From Pseudaminobacter soli (ex Zhang et al. 2022) (GTDB lineage: Bacteria > Pseudomonadota > Alphaproteobacteria > Rhizobiales > Rhizobiaceae): a stretch of 64,000 nucleotides of DNA. Below the pieces are notes generated by a model, which did no database searches, was not told the DNA's origin, and saw only the letters and a list, made by a program, of their open reading frames with translations. Numbering within the stretch: position 1 is the first letter of the stretch; each line of letters opens with the position of its first letter. Both the position numbers and the translations under genes were made by a program. Location: the NCBI RefSeq assembly GCF_014595955.1, contig NZ_JABVCF010000006.1, positions 248,001-312,000 on the forward strand, in the 5' to 3' direction. Shown here piece by piece: positions 52,837-62,032 of the stretch.

Positions 52837-53011
52837 GATGTCCCCTTACTCAAATACCCTCGCCGCAACGGGCGGACGCGCGTAACTCTCTGAAATATCA
52901 ATATTCCTCATCTCGGCGGCGGTTCTGCATCACCGGACGGGAGTTGAACTTGCTAGGCAGTGGCCGAACAGGCCCTTGCCAATCCCCTCCCCCACCTGCT
53001 CTCATCAAGCC

Positions 53012-54286
53012 ATGAACGACCGTCTCATCGAGGCAATTGCCGAACGTCGCGAAGACCTCGTTTCGCTCACCCTAGAACTAATCCGTTTTCCGACGGTAAA
53101 TCCGCCCGGCGAAGCATACAGGCCCTGCGCCGAGCACATCGGCGCCCGGCTTGGCGAAGGCGGCTTCGCAATCGAATACATCCGCGCGGAGGGCGCTCCC
53201 GGCGACAGCGACCGCTATCCCCGAACCAACATCGTCGCGCGCCGTGAAGGTGAGTTGGCCGGTCCGACAGTGCACTTCAACGGGCACATCGACGTGGTCG
53301 AGCCCGGCCAGGGCTGGAGCCTTGACCCGTTCAAGGGAGTCGTACGCGACGGCCGGGTCTATGGCCGCGGCGCCTGCGACATGAAGGGCGGCCTGGCCGC
53401 GGCGATCATTGCGGCGGAAACCTACATCGATCTCAATCCGAGCTTTCCGGGCGCAATCGAGATTTCCGGAACCGTGGACGAGGAATCGGGCGGATTCGGC
53501 GGGGTGGCTTGGCTCGCCTCACGCGGCTACTTCTCGAAACCGCGGGTGGACCACGTCATCATACCCGAGCCGCTCAACAAGGACCGCATCTGCCTCGGCC
53601 ATCGTGGCGTATGGTGGGCCGAAATCGAGACGAAGGGCGAGATCGCCCATGGCTCGATGCCGTTCCTGGGGGATTGCGCGGTACGCCATATGAGCGCGGT
53701 GGTGGCGGCGTTCGAGGCCGAGTTGTTTCCTCTACTCGAGGCCAAGCGCACGCGCATGCCGGTCGTGCCGGAGGGCGCGCGCCGCTCGACACTCAATCTC
53801 AACTCGGTCCATGGCGGACAGACTGACGATTTCCGGCCGGGGCTGCCCTCGCCCAACGTTCCGGATTCTTGCCGCCTGATGATCGACCGCCGCTATCTTC
53901 TGGAAGAGCATCCGGACGAGGTGAAGGACGAGGTCATTTCCATCCTCGAGGGACTGCGCCGTTCCCGCCCGCGATTCGACTACGAGATCCGCGACATCAT
54001 GGAAGTCCGGCCGCTGATGACCGAGCCGGACGCGCCTGTTGCCGCCGCGCTTGCCCACGGCATCCGCGCCGTGTTCGACCGCGAGCCCGACTATGTCATC
54101 TCGCCCGGGACCTACGACCAGAAGCACGTCGCGCGCATCGGCCAGCTTTACGATTGCGTGGCGTACGGGCCCGGCATCCTCGACCTTGCGCACCGACCCG
54201 ACGAGTGGGTCGGCATCGATGACATGGTGGAATCGGCGCAGGTGATGGCGATCGGCTTGGACCTGCTGCTGCGGGGAACGGGCTGA
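53012..54286 (+). CDS. M20 family peptidase (ArgE/DapE type)
   Basis: 424 aa from ATG 53012 (MNDRLIEAIAERREDLV). Zinc-site motifs of the family are present: FNGHIDVVEPG, YGRGACDMKGGLAAAI, TVDEESGGFGG, the dimerisation-domain segment KGEIAHGSMPF, and a late metal-binding His (LDLAHRPDEWVGIDD). Such enzymes remove N-acyl or aminoacyl groups (acetylornithine, succinyl-DAP, dipeptides). Proximity to a dipeptide-type ABC transporter suggests use of imported peptides or acylated amino acids (inference). Confidence 0.9.
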   Translation: MNDRLIEAIAERREDLVSLTLELIRFPTVNPPGEAYRPCAEHIGARLGEGGFAIEYIRAEGAPGDSDRYPRTNIVARREGELAGPTVHFNGHIDVVEPGQGWSLDPFKGVVRDGRVYGRGACDMKGGLAAAIIAAETYIDLNPSFPGAIEISGTVDEESGGFGGVAWLASRGYFSKPRVDHVIIPEPLNKDRICLGHRGVWWAEIETKGEIAHGSMPFLGDCAVRHMSAVVAAFEAELFPLLEAKRTRMPVVPEGARRSTLNLNSVHGGQTDDFRPGLPSPNVPDSCRLMIDRRYLLEEHPDEVKDEVISILEGLRRSRPRFDYEIRDIMEVRPLMTEPDAPVAAALAHGIRAVFDREPDYVISPGTYDQKHVARIGQLYDCVAYGPGILDLAHRPDEWVGIDDMVESAQVMAIGLDLLLRGTG

Positions 54287-54288
54287 CG

Positions 54289-54798
54289 TCAGATGGTCCG
54301 CGCCGATACCTTCAACTCCGGCCGCTGATTGATCGTCTGCAACACCACGCAATAGCGCTCGGTGAGTTTCAGCAGCGAATCGATGCGCTCCTGCGGCTCG
54401 TCGGTGTCGATCTCGAAGGTTAGGCGAATCGCCCGGAAACCGACAGGCGCGTCCTTGGCCACGCCCAAGGTGCCGCGGAAGTCGAGATCACCCTCCGCCG
54501 TCACGCCGGCTCCGTTCAGTCGGAATTCAAGCGCCGTTGCGACCGCCTTCAGCGTGACGCCGGCACAGGCGACCAGCGCCTCCAGGAGCATGTCGCCGGA
54601 GCAAAGGTCGAAGCCGCTGCCGCCGGTGGCCGGATGCAGGCCCGCGACCGCGATCGCACGGCCCATTTCGACCTTGCAGGCGATCGCCTGGTCATCCAGC
54701 GTGCCCTTCGCGCGCAGCGTGATCACCGCCCGCTCCGGGTTGTCGCGGTAGGCTTGCTTCAAAGGCGCCTGCTGCGCTTTCAGGCTTGCGGCATCCAT
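54289..54798 (-). CDS. OsmC family protein
   Basis: 169 aa. The OsmC/Ohr fold is recognised by GGSGFDLCSGDMLLEALVAC and TLKAVATALEFRL, with the redox-active Cys pair C66 and C78 (FDLCSGD and LVACAG) and the C-terminal LLKLTERYCVVLQTI. It probably reduces organic hydroperoxides. It converges with the M20 peptidase gene, 2 bases between stops. Confidence 0.88.
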   Translation of the reverse strand: MDAASLKAQQAPLKQAYRDNPERAVITLRAKGTLDDQAIACKVEMGRAIAVAGLHPATGGSGFDLCSGDMLLEALVACAGVTLKAVATALEFRLNGAGVTAEGDLDFRGTLGVAKDAPVGFRAIRLTFEIDTDEPQERIDSLLKLTERYCVVLQTINQRPELKVSARTI

Positions 54799-55006
54799 GC
54801 TGGTCCTCCTCGAAAGCGGCGCAGGTTAACCCTCGTTGGACCGATAGGCCAGCGCTCTCCGATGTTGGGATCGAGCGTCTTCTCCTGCCTAGTCTCCGTC
54901 CTCGTGCGGCCACATGACTGTTCCCTGAGGTCAATTGCCGATTTACTACGGTCCCAAATCAGGATTGTATCCGGGCGGAGTTTCCGGGACCGAAGGGGAA
55001 ATGCCG

Positions 55007-56488
55007 ATGAAACGGTGGACGACGTTCGTTGCTGCGGCCGCTATGGCGATTGCCGCCTCGACCACGGCCTTTGCCGCGCGCACCGATCTCGTGCTCGGCA
55101 TGGTTTTGGAGCCGCCGCATCTCGACCCGACGGCCGGTGCCGCGGCGGCCATCCGCGAGGTGGTCTACGCCAACGTCTTTGAAGGTCTCACCCGCATCGG
55201 TCCCAGCGGCGAGGTGCTGCCGGCGCTAGCCGAAAGCTGGACCGTTTCCGATGACGGCAAGGTCTACACCTTCAAGCTGCATAGCGGCGTCAAATTCCAC
55301 GACGGTTCCGACTTCGGCGCCGACGACGTGAAATTCTCCCTCGATCGCGCCCGCGCCGCGGATTCGACCAACGCCCAGAAGGGGCTGTTCGAAGCGATCG
55401 ACACGGTCGAGGTCGTCGACCCGACCACGGTGAAGGTGACGCTGAAGCACCCGCAGGGCGCCTTCCTCTACAATATGGGATGGGGCGATGCGGTGATCGT
55501 GTCGCCCAAGTCGGCCGACACCAATAAGGAAAAGCCGATCGGTACCGGTCCGTTCAAGTTCGACAGTTGGGCGCGCGGCTCCTCGATCAAGCTGGCCAAG
55601 TCCGACAGCTATTGGGGCGAGCCGGTCCAGCTCGACAAGGCCGAGTTCCGCATCATCCCCGACGCCTCGGCCGCGCTGCCGGCGCTGCTCTCGGGCGACG
55701 TGCAGGCGTTTCCGAACATGCCGGTCGGCGACAGCCTCCCGCAGATTCAGGCGGACCCGCGCTTCAAGGTGGTGATCGGCTCGACCGAGGGCGAGACTAT
55801 CCTGACCATGAACAACAAGAAGCCGCCCTTCGACAATCTCAAGGTGCGGCAGGCGATTTCGCGCGCGCTCGACCGCCAGGCGATCATCGACGGTGCATCG
55901 ACCGGGCTGGGCACGCCGATTGGCTCGCACTTCTCGCCCGCCAACAAGGACTATATCGATCTGACCGGCACCTATCCGCACGACATCGCCAAGGCCAAGG
56001 AGTTGCTGAAGGAAGCTGGCCTCGAAAATGGCTTCAAGACCACGCTGAAGCTGCCGCCCCCGACCTATGCCCGCGACGGCGGCCAGGTCATCGCCTCCGA
56101 ACTGCGCGAGATCGGCATCGACGCCGAGATCATCCCGCTCGAATGGGCCGACTGGCTGAAGCAGGTTTTTACCGACAAGGACTACGACCTTACCATCGTG
56201 TCCCACGTCGAACCCAACGATATCGGCATCTACGCGCGCAAGGACTACTACTTCAATTACGACAGCCCGGCCTTCGACAAGGTCATGAGGGATCTCGACC
56301 TGACCACGGACGAGACAAAGCGGAGCGAGCTCTACGGCGAGGCGCAGAAGATTCTGGCACAGGACGCCCCGGTGGGCTTCCTGTTCGAACTGCCGAAGAT
56401 CGGCGTGTGGGATGCGAAGATCGAGGGGCTGTGGGAGAACGCACCGATCCCGGCTAACGACCTGACGAAGGTGAAGTGGGTGGATTAG
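55007..56488 (+). CDS. Peptide ABC transporter substrate-binding protein (SBP_bac_5)
   Basis: 493 aa from ATG 55007; ATG 55001 lies too close to the SD GAAGGGGA. Signal peptide MKRWTTFVAAAAMAIAASTT, cleaved after AFA. Family features are LVLGMVLEPPHLDPTAGAAA, LAESWTVSDDGKVYTFKLHS, GVKFHDGSDFGADDVKFSLD, and DNLKVRQAISRALDRQAIID. The substrate is predicted to be di- or oligopeptides or similar. The permease genes follow after a 268-base gap that contains palindromic repeats. Confidence 0.93.
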   Translation: MKRWTTFVAAAAMAIAASTTAFAARTDLVLGMVLEPPHLDPTAGAAAAIREVVYANVFEGLTRIGPSGEVLPALAESWTVSDDGKVYTFKLHSGVKFHDGSDFGADDVKFSLDRARAADSTNAQKGLFEAIDTVEVVDPTTVKVTLKHPQGAFLYNMGWGDAVIVSPKSADTNKEKPIGTGPFKFDSWARGSSIKLAKSDSYWGEPVQLDKAEFRIIPDASAALPALLSGDVQAFPNMPVGDSLPQIQADPRFKVVIGSTEGETILTMNNKKPPFDNLKVRQAISRALDRQAIIDGASTGLGTPIGSHFSPANKDYIDLTGTYPHDIAKAKELLKEAGLENGFKTTLKLPPPTYARDGGQVIASELREIGIDAEIIPLEWADWLKQVFTDKDYDLTIVSHVEPNDIGIYARKDYYFNYDSPAFDKVMRDLDLTTDETKRSELYGEAQKILAQDAPVGFLFELPKIGVWDAKIEGLWENAPIPANDLTKVKWVD

Positions 56489-56496
56489 CACCAATG

Positions 56497-56703
56497 CTCC
56501 CCGCCCCCTTGAGGGGATGGCTATCGCATATGGATACGTCGGGGAGCCTGGGCGAAATTCTACCCCCAACTCTAACCCCTCCCCACAAGGGGGAGCGGGA
56601 CGGGTTCGCCACGACTAACGTCGAAATCGTCGAAGCTTGGCGCCGGGCGGCCGTCGCGCAGAGCTCCCCGCCCCCTTGTGGGGAGGGGCCAGGGGTGGGG
56701 GTA
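56497..56703. repeat. Cluster of palindromic repeats between the SBP and permease genes
   Basis: Two 33-base arms, 56561-56593 and 56671-56703, are inverted copies matching at 29 of 33 positions (core CCCTCCCCACAAGGGGG). A related segment GCTCCCCGCCCCCTTG recurs at 56497 and 56664. This is typical of rhizobial dispersed palindromes. Such a structure may lower permease expression relative to the binding protein, as REP-like elements do in other ABC operons (inference). Confidence 0.7.
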
Positions 56704-56756
56704 ACCGCATATGCGATTGCTCTACCCTCTAGCTGGAGGAAAAGGTCGGCTCAGCC

Positions 56757-57701
56757 ATGACCGCCTACCTTCTTAACCGCCTCATCACCGGCCTGGCTAC
56801 CCTGCTGGTGGCCTCGCTGGTCGTATTCGCAGTACTGGAGGTACTCCCGGGCGACCCGGCGCGGCTGATGCTCGGCATGAACGCGACCCCGGACGCGGTG
56901 GAGGCGCTGCGCGAGCAGATGGGGCTGAACCAGCCGGTGCCGCTGCGCTATCTCGACTGGATCGGCGGCATGCTGAGCCTCGACTTAGGCAAGTCATACA
57001 CCTATTCGGTGCCGGTCCTGGATTTGGTCAAGGAACGCGTCGCAGTTTCGCTGCCACTCGCCGTGATCGCGCTCGTGCTCTCGGTTGCGATCGCCATTCC
57101 CGTCGGCGCCTTCGCCGCCCAGCGTCGTGGGCGCGCAGGCGATACGCTCAGCATGGGCGCCGCCCAGATCGGGGTGGCGGTTCCCAACTTCTGGTTCGCG
57201 CTGATCCTCATCTACATCTTCGCGGTGTGGCTGCGGCTGGTTCCCGCCGGCGGCTTTCCCGGGTGGAGCGCCGGCGTCTGGCCGGCGCTGAAGGCGCTCA
57301 TTCTTCCCGCCATCGCGCTGGCGCTGCCGCAGGCAGCGATCCTGGCCCGGGTAACCCGATCCTCACTGGTCGAGGTACTCGGGGAGGATTTCATCCGCAC
57401 TGCGCGGGCCAAGGGACTGCCATTCGACCGGGTGCTGTGGCGGCACGCGTTGCGCAACGCGCTTATCCCTGTGGTGACCATCGTCGGCCTGCAGTTCTCC
57501 TTCCTGCTCGCCGGCACCATCATCATCGAGAATGTATTCTACCTGCCTGGGCTGGGGCGCCTCATCTTCCAGGCGATCACCCAACGCGACCTGATCGTGG
57601 TGGAGAGCGTCGTCATGCTGCTGGTGGCGAGCGTGATTGTCGTGAACCTACTCGTCGACCTTTCCTATGCGGTTGTCGACCCGCGGCTGAGGGCGCGGTG
57701 A
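56757..57701 (+). CDS. Peptide ABC transporter permease (DppB type)
   Basis: 314 aa with six membrane helices; it starts MTAYLLNRLITGLATLLVAS and contains the family N-terminal TM_PBP1 region (LEVLPGDPARLMLGMNATPD). The EAA-like loop is FIRTARAKGLPFDRVLWRHA, which docks to the ATPase. SD GGAGG. It overlaps the next permease by one base (TGATG). Confidence 0.94.
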   Translation: MTAYLLNRLITGLATLLVASLVVFAVLEVLPGDPARLMLGMNATPDAVEALREQMGLNQPVPLRYLDWIGGMLSLDLGKSYTYSVPVLDLVKERVAVSLPLAVIALVLSVAIAIPVGAFAAQRRGRAGDTLSMGAAQIGVAVPNFWFALILIYIFAVWLRLVPAGGFPGWSAGVWPALKALILPAIALALPQAAILARVTRSSLVEVLGEDFIRTARAKGLPFDRVLWRHALRNALIPVVTIVGLQFSFLLAGTIIIENVFYLPGLGRLIFQAITQRDLIVVESVVMLLVASVIVVNLLVDLSYAVVDPRLRAR

Positions 57702-58564
57702 TGACACACACCGCTACCCCCCACGGCTTCGCCGACTTCCTCGCCCGCGCCTTCGCCAGCAGGTCGTTCGTGCTCGGCCTCGTCATCACCGCAGCGATCG
57801 CGCTGATGGCGTTGGTCTCCTTTTTCTGGACTCCCTACGACGTGACGAAGCTGGTCGTTCAGAATCGCATGCTGCCGCCCTCCTGGGTCCATCCCCTCGG
57901 CACCGACCAGTTCGGGCGCGACGTGCTCTCCATGATCATGGTGGGAGCGCGGAACTCGATCGCGGTGGCGCTCGTGGCGGTCGGCATCGGTATGGGCGTC
58001 GGCGTGCCGCTCGGCTGCCTCGCCGCGGCGCGCGGCGGCTGGCAGGACGAAGCGGTGATGCGCTTCAACGACGTGGTCTTCGCCTTCCCGGCGCTGCTTT
58101 CGGCCATCATGATAACCGCCGTGTTCGGGCCCGGCGCGGTCAACGCGATCATCGCCATCGGCATCTTCAACATCCCGGTGTTCGCCCGGGTCGCCCGCGC
58201 CGGCGCGCTGGCGATCTGGCCGCGCGAGTTCATCCTCGCTGCCCGTGCGGCCGGCAAAGGCAAGGCGAGCATCACGATCGAGCACATCCTTCCCAACATC
58301 GCGACTATGCTGCTGGTGCAGGGCACGATTCAGTTCGCCCTCGGTATCCTTGCCGAGGCTGGGCTCTCCTACGTGGGCCTCGGCGCACAGCCGCCGATGC
58401 CGAGTTGGGGCCGCATGCTGTTCGACGCCCAGACCCGCATGATGGTCATGCCTACGCTCGCCATCTTTCCCGGACTGGCGATCGTCATCACCGTGCTCGG
58501 CCTCAACCTACTCGGCGACGGCGCCAGCGACGCGCTCGATCCAAAACTTGCCGGGCGCAGATGA
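57701..58564 (+). CDS. Peptide ABC transporter permease (DppC type)
   Basis: 287 aa with six membrane helices. Typical DppC features are PSWVHPLGTDQFGRDVLSMI, VPLGCLAAARGGWQDEAVMR and the EAA loop FILAARAAGKGKASITIEHI. Its stop overlaps the ATG of the ATPase gene by four bases (ATGA), confirming an operon. Confidence 0.94.
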   Translation: MTHTATPHGFADFLARAFASRSFVLGLVITAAIALMALVSFFWTPYDVTKLVVQNRMLPPSWVHPLGTDQFGRDVLSMIMVGARNSIAVALVAVGIGMGVGVPLGCLAAARGGWQDEAVMRFNDVVFAFPALLSAIMITAVFGPGAVNAIIAIGIFNIPVFARVARAGALAIWPREFILAARAAGKGKASITIEHILPNIATMLLVQGTIQFALGILAEAGLSYVGLGAQPPMPSWGRMLFDAQTRMMVMPTLAIFPGLAIVITVLGLNLLGDGASDALDPKLAGRR

Positions 58565-60207
58565 GCCTGCTTTCGATCAACGGGCTCCGCGTATCGATCG
58601 GTGCGGCCGACATTCTCAAGAAGGTCGACCTGACGGTCGAGCCTGGAGAGGTGGTCGGCCTCGTTGGGGAATCCGGCTCGGGCAAGTCGATGACCGCGCT
58701 GTCGATCATGCGGCTCCTGCCGCATGGAGCACGCGCAAGCGGCAGCGTGCTGTTCGAAGGCAAGGAGCTTCTCGCCGCCAGCGAGACCGAGATGTGCCGG
58801 CTGCGCGGCGACGACATCGGCATGGTGTTCCAGGAGCCGATGACGGCGCTCAACCCGGTGAAGACGATCGGTGAGCAGGTCGCGGAGGGTGTTCGCTGGC
58901 ACACGGGCGCTGGCCGCTCCGAGGCGGAGGACCGTGCGCGGAAAATGCTCGACCGGGTGGGGTTGCCGGCGGCTCGGTTCCCCCTCTCCCGCTACCCGCA
59001 CCAGCTCTCCGGCGGCCAGCGCCAGCGCGTGGTGATCGCGATCGCCTGCGCGCTGAAGCCAAAACTGCTGATCGCCGACGAGCCGACCACTGCGCTGGAC
59101 GTCGTCCTGCAGGCGCAGATCCTCGATCTGCTGCGCGAGCTTTCGGCCGAGAACCGCATGGGCCTGCTCCTGATTTCGCACGACCTGGCGGTGGTCACCG
59201 AGATGTCGACCCGCATCGCGGTCATGCACTCCGGCGAGGTTTTGGAGACCGGCGAGCCCGCCCGGGTCCTCTCCGAGCAGCGGCATCCCTATACGCGCCA
59301 GCTTGCGCTGGCATCGGTGTACGTGCCCGAAGGGCGCCGCTTATCCTCCCCCCTTGAGGGGGAGGTGCCGCCAGAGGCGGCGGAGGGGGTCGCCTCGGCG
59401 CTCCTCTCCGTCGAGAACCTGACCCACGACTATCCCGGTCAACGCGCATCGCTCTTCAGCAAGGCGTCGTCCTTCCGCGCCTTGGACGACGTGTCCTTCA
59501 ATCTCGAAGCTGGCCGCTCGCTCGGGCTGGTGGGCCGCTCAGGCTGCGGAAAGTCAACGCTGGCGCGGCTGGTGCTGGCGCTGGACACACCCACGTCCGG
59601 GACCATCCGCTTCATGGGCGAGACCGTCACCGGCAGAAAGGAAGCCGAGCTTCGTCCACTGCGCCGGAACATGCAGATCGTGTTTCAGGACCCGTACGGC
59701 TCCTTCGACCCACGCCACCGGGTGGAGCGGCTGGTCTCGGAGCCGCTCGCGCTGCTCGATCCTGTTCCCTCGCACGAGAAGCGGCGCGAGCTCGTTGCCG
59801 AGGCTCTGCACCAGGTCGGCATGAAGCCCGACGATATGCGCAAGTACCCGCACGAATTCTCCGGTGGGCAGCGGCAGCGCCTGTCGATCGCCCGCGCCAT
59901 CATCACACGGCCGAAGCTGGTCGTCGCCGACGAGGCGGTGTCCTCGCTTGACGTGTCGATCCGGGCGCAGATCCTCGACCTCTTCGCCGATCTCAACCGG
60001 CGGCTGGGGATCGCCTACCTCTTCATCACCCACGACCTCACCGTCGCCCGCGCCATCACCGACGAGGTTTTGGTGATGCATGAAGGCAGGATCGCCGAGC
60101 AGGGCCCGACCGCCGCCGTGCTCGACAATCCGCAATCGCAAGCCGCCCGCGAGTTGGTCGCCGCAGCGCCGGACCTACGGAAGGCAATCGCGCGACGGTT
60201 GCAGTAG
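58561..60207 (+). CDS. Double ABC ATPase for peptide uptake (DppD-DppF fusion)
   Basis: 548 aa. Domain 1 (residues about 1-258): Walker A GESGSGKSM, signature LSGGQRQRV, Walker B LLIADEPTTALD. Domain 2 (about 280-548): Walker A GRSGCGKST, signature FSGGQRQRL and Walker B LVVADEAVSSLD. Domain 2 Walker B has Ala-Val where domain 1 has Pro-Thr, but the catalytic Glu is kept in both. The linker (residues 262-279, SSPLEGEVPPEAAEGVAS) is encoded by an inserted palindromic repeat. It powers the two permeases encoded upstream. Confidence 0.94.
   Translation: MSLLSINGLRVSIGAADILKKVDLTVEPGEVVGLVGESGSGKSMTALSIMRLLPHGARASGSVLFEGKELLAASETEMCRLRGDDIGMVFQEPMTALNPVKTIGEQVAEGVRWHTGAGRSEAEDRARKMLDRVGLPAARFPLSRYPHQLSGGQRQRVVIAIACALKPKLLIADEPTTALDVVLQAQILDLLRELSAENRMGLLLISHDLAVVTEMSTRIAVMHSGEVLETGEPARVLSEQRHPYTRQLALASVYVPEGRRLSSPLEGEVPPEAAEGVASALLSVENLTHDYPGQRASLFSKASSFRALDDVSFNLEAGRSLGLVGRSGCGKSTLARLVLALDTPTSGTIRFMGETVTGRKEAELRPLRRNMQIVFQDPYGSFDPRHRVERLVSEPLALLDPVPSHEKRRELVAEALHQVGMKPDDMRKYPHEFSGGQRQRLSIARAIITRPKLVVADEAVSSLDVSIRAQILDLFADLNRRLGIAYLFITHDLTVARAITDEVLVMHEGRIAEQGPTAAVLDNPQSQAARELVAAAPDLRKAIARRLQ
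59344..59393. repeat. Palindromic repeat inserted in frame in the ABC ATPase linker
   Basis: The DNA includes the inverted repeat TCCCCCCTTGAGGGGGA and a GCCGCC/GGCGGC pair, the same style as the intergenic elements at 689 and 56497. It adds residues 262-279 between the two ATPase domains without disturbing either. The encoded SPLEGEVPPEAAEGV is Glu/Pro-rich and probably unstructured. Confidence 0.7.
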
Positions 60208-60238
60208 GAGGGATGATGGGCGCTGGCCGCCGCCGCTT

Positions 60239-60294
60239 CGTCATCCTAGGGCCAAGCAGCCGCGGAACGGCGTCGCGAAAACCCTAGGATGACG
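60239..60294. repeat. Dispersed inverted repeat between convergent genes
   Basis: CGTCATCCTAGGG (60239-60251) and CCCTAGGATGACG (60282-60294) are perfect 13-bp inverted arms around a GC-rich centre. The right arm covers the nitroreductase stop codon (TAG, 60286-60284). This CGTCATCCTAGGG palindrome is a common scattered element in rhizobial chromosomes. Between convergent genes it could act as a bidirectional terminator. Confidence 0.75.
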
Positions 60295-60880
60295 GTTCGT
60301 CCGTCCACGGCCCCGCATACTCGCTGACCAGCGTCGCCACCTCCGGCCGCGGCCGCTCCATCGGCTTGCCCTCGTAGGTGCCGATGTGGACGAAGCCGAT
60401 GACGCGCTCATGCGGGGCAAGGCCCAGGAGCCTCCTGCCCTCCTCCACGTCCGCGTACCAGTTGGTGATCCAGTTGGCGCCGTAGCCTAGCCCGCCCGCC
60501 GCGTGCAGCAGGTTCATCGCCACAGCCGCGCCGGAAAGACGCATCTCCCATTCGGGGATCTTCGGATTCTCCTTCGGGCTCGAGATCACTCCGATCACGA
60601 GAGGCGCGCGGGAAAAGCGTTCGCGCTCCTTCTGCTTGCGGCCTTCCGGCAGGGGTCCTTCGAGCTTCTCGGCAAGTGCGGCCAATCCTTCGCCGATTTC
60701 TTCGCGCGCCTTGCCCCGGTAAAGGATGAAGCGCCACGGCGCCAGTCGCCCGTGGTCGGGCACCCTGGTCGCCGCCTTTAGCATCAGCGCGATCTCCTCG
60801 TCGCTGGGGCCGGGCGCCTTCAGGTCCTGGATCGGCGCCGAACTGCGCGAGAGCATGAAATCGATGATGGGCGACGCCAT
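60284..60880 (-). CDS. Nitroreductase family protein (YdjA-like)
   Basis: 198 aa from ATG 60880-60878, SD AGGAAA. FMN-binding nitroreductase features are LSRSSAPIQDLKAPGPSDEE, PDHGRLAPWRFILYRG, and AMNLLHAAGGLGYGANWIT, with VIGFVHIGT near the C-terminus. The short single-subunit form resembles YdjA. It is an NAD(P)H-dependent flavin reductase of unknown natural substrate. Confidence 0.9.
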   Translation of the reverse strand: MASPIIDFMLSRSSAPIQDLKAPGPSDEEIALMLKAATRVPDHGRLAPWRFILYRGKAREEIGEGLAALAEKLEGPLPEGRKQKERERFSRAPLVIGVISSPKENPKIPEWEMRLSGAAVAMNLLHAAGGLGYGANWITNWYADVEEGRRLLGLAPHERVIGFVHIGTYEGKPMERPRPEVATLVSEYAGPWTDEPSS

Positions 60881-61014
60881 TCTTATTTCCTGGTATCCGG
60901 GAAGGGTGTTTGGGACAGCAGTATCCTGCCTGCAGTCATAGCGCGGTTGACCAGCATGCCAAGTGGCCACGCGGTGTCTTGAAATTGCCACCGGCTTCAT
61001 CTTCAAAGCAACTG

Positions 61015-61980
61015 ATGCTCATTTCGAATCCGCACCTGTTGATCGGGGCTCTAGCCCTTGCCTTGCTTGCGATCAAGCCAGGGACCGCAATGTCGCAGGA
61101 TCTGGGCGACCGCCTGCCCCGAATCGAGCTGCCCGGACTCTCCGAATATGCTCCCTCCACCCCGACCTCGCCGATGGCCACCGCGGGTCTCGGACGAATC
61201 ACTCTCACGGGTCAACTCGTGAAGGATGGAGCCGAAATCCCGAAGGGTCTGGTCTGGAGGGTGTTCGACACCGAGCCGGGTCCGAACGGCAAGCTTCGGC
61301 TCGTCGCCTCTGCGCGGGGTGGCACTCAGTCCTTCGATCTGGCGCCGGGGCAATATCTCGTCCACGCCTCGTATGGCCGCGCCGGAGCGACCAAGCGCAT
61401 CTCGGTGGGCAGTGACGCAAAACGTGAGGCCTTCGTGCTCGACGCGGGCGGCCTGAAGCTGGATGCCGAGAACTCCGGCGGCCAGCGGATCGCCTCCGAC
61501 AAGCTGCGCTTCTCCATCTACGAAGCGCAGGAGAAGGCGAATGGTGAGCGGGCGCTGATCCTGCCCGACGTCAGTCCCAATACGGTGGTGCGCCTCAACG
61601 CCGGCACCTACCACGTCGTCTCCACCTACGGGAACGTCAATGCGGTGATCCGCTCCGACATCAAGGTCGAGGCGGGCAAGCTGACCGAGGCGACCGTTCA
61701 GCACAGCGCTGCCGAGTTGACGCTGAAGCTCGTCCGCGAGGCGGGCGGCGAGGCGATCGCCGACACCTCCTGGTCGGTGCTGACCACGGCAGGCGATCCC
61801 GTTCGTGAAAGCGTCGGCGCCTATGCGTCGATGGTGCTGGCCGAAGGCGACTACACCATCGTCGCCAAGAATCGCGACCACATCTACCAGAAGGATTTTA
61901 CGGTCGCTGCGGGCCATAGCCAGGAGGTCGAGGTGCTGGCGGACGAAACGGCACCCACTGCGACAGAGGGCGCGGACTGA
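61015..61980 (+). CDS. Exported protein with repeated beta-sandwich modules
   Basis: 321 aa from ATG 61015. Signal peptide: MLISNPHLLIGALALALLAI, cleaved near TAMSQ. The mature protein has three or more carboxypeptidase-regulatory-like modules, each ending in a pattern of Gly-x-Tyr, basic strand and acidic strand (APGQYLVHASYG, NAGTYHVVSTYG, AEGDYTIVAKNRD). There is no enzyme motif. It resembles rhizobial secreted or periplasmic proteins of unknown function. The codon use matches neighbours. Confidence 0.75.
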   Translation: MLISNPHLLIGALALALLAIKPGTAMSQDLGDRLPRIELPGLSEYAPSTPTSPMATAGLGRITLTGQLVKDGAEIPKGLVWRVFDTEPGPNGKLRLVASARGGTQSFDLAPGQYLVHASYGRAGATKRISVGSDAKREAFVLDAGGLKLDAENSGGQRIASDKLRFSIYEAQEKANGERALILPDVSPNTVVRLNAGTYHVVSTYGNVNAVIRSDIKVEAGKLTEATVQHSAAELTLKLVREAGGEAIADTSWSVLTTAGDPVRESVGAYASMVLAEGDYTIVAKNRDHIYQKDFTVAAGHSQEVEVLADETAPTATEGAD

Positions 61981-62032
61981 GCGGGGCGATATCCCCGCTC
62001 GACCTCAAACCGCGAATGGTCGCTCCTGACCT

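Noticed and set aside
57227-57700. Open frame extending the DppC-type permease 158 codons upstream
   Set aside because: The extension overlaps the DppB-type permease; the true start is ATG 57701, which overlaps the DppB stop by one base.
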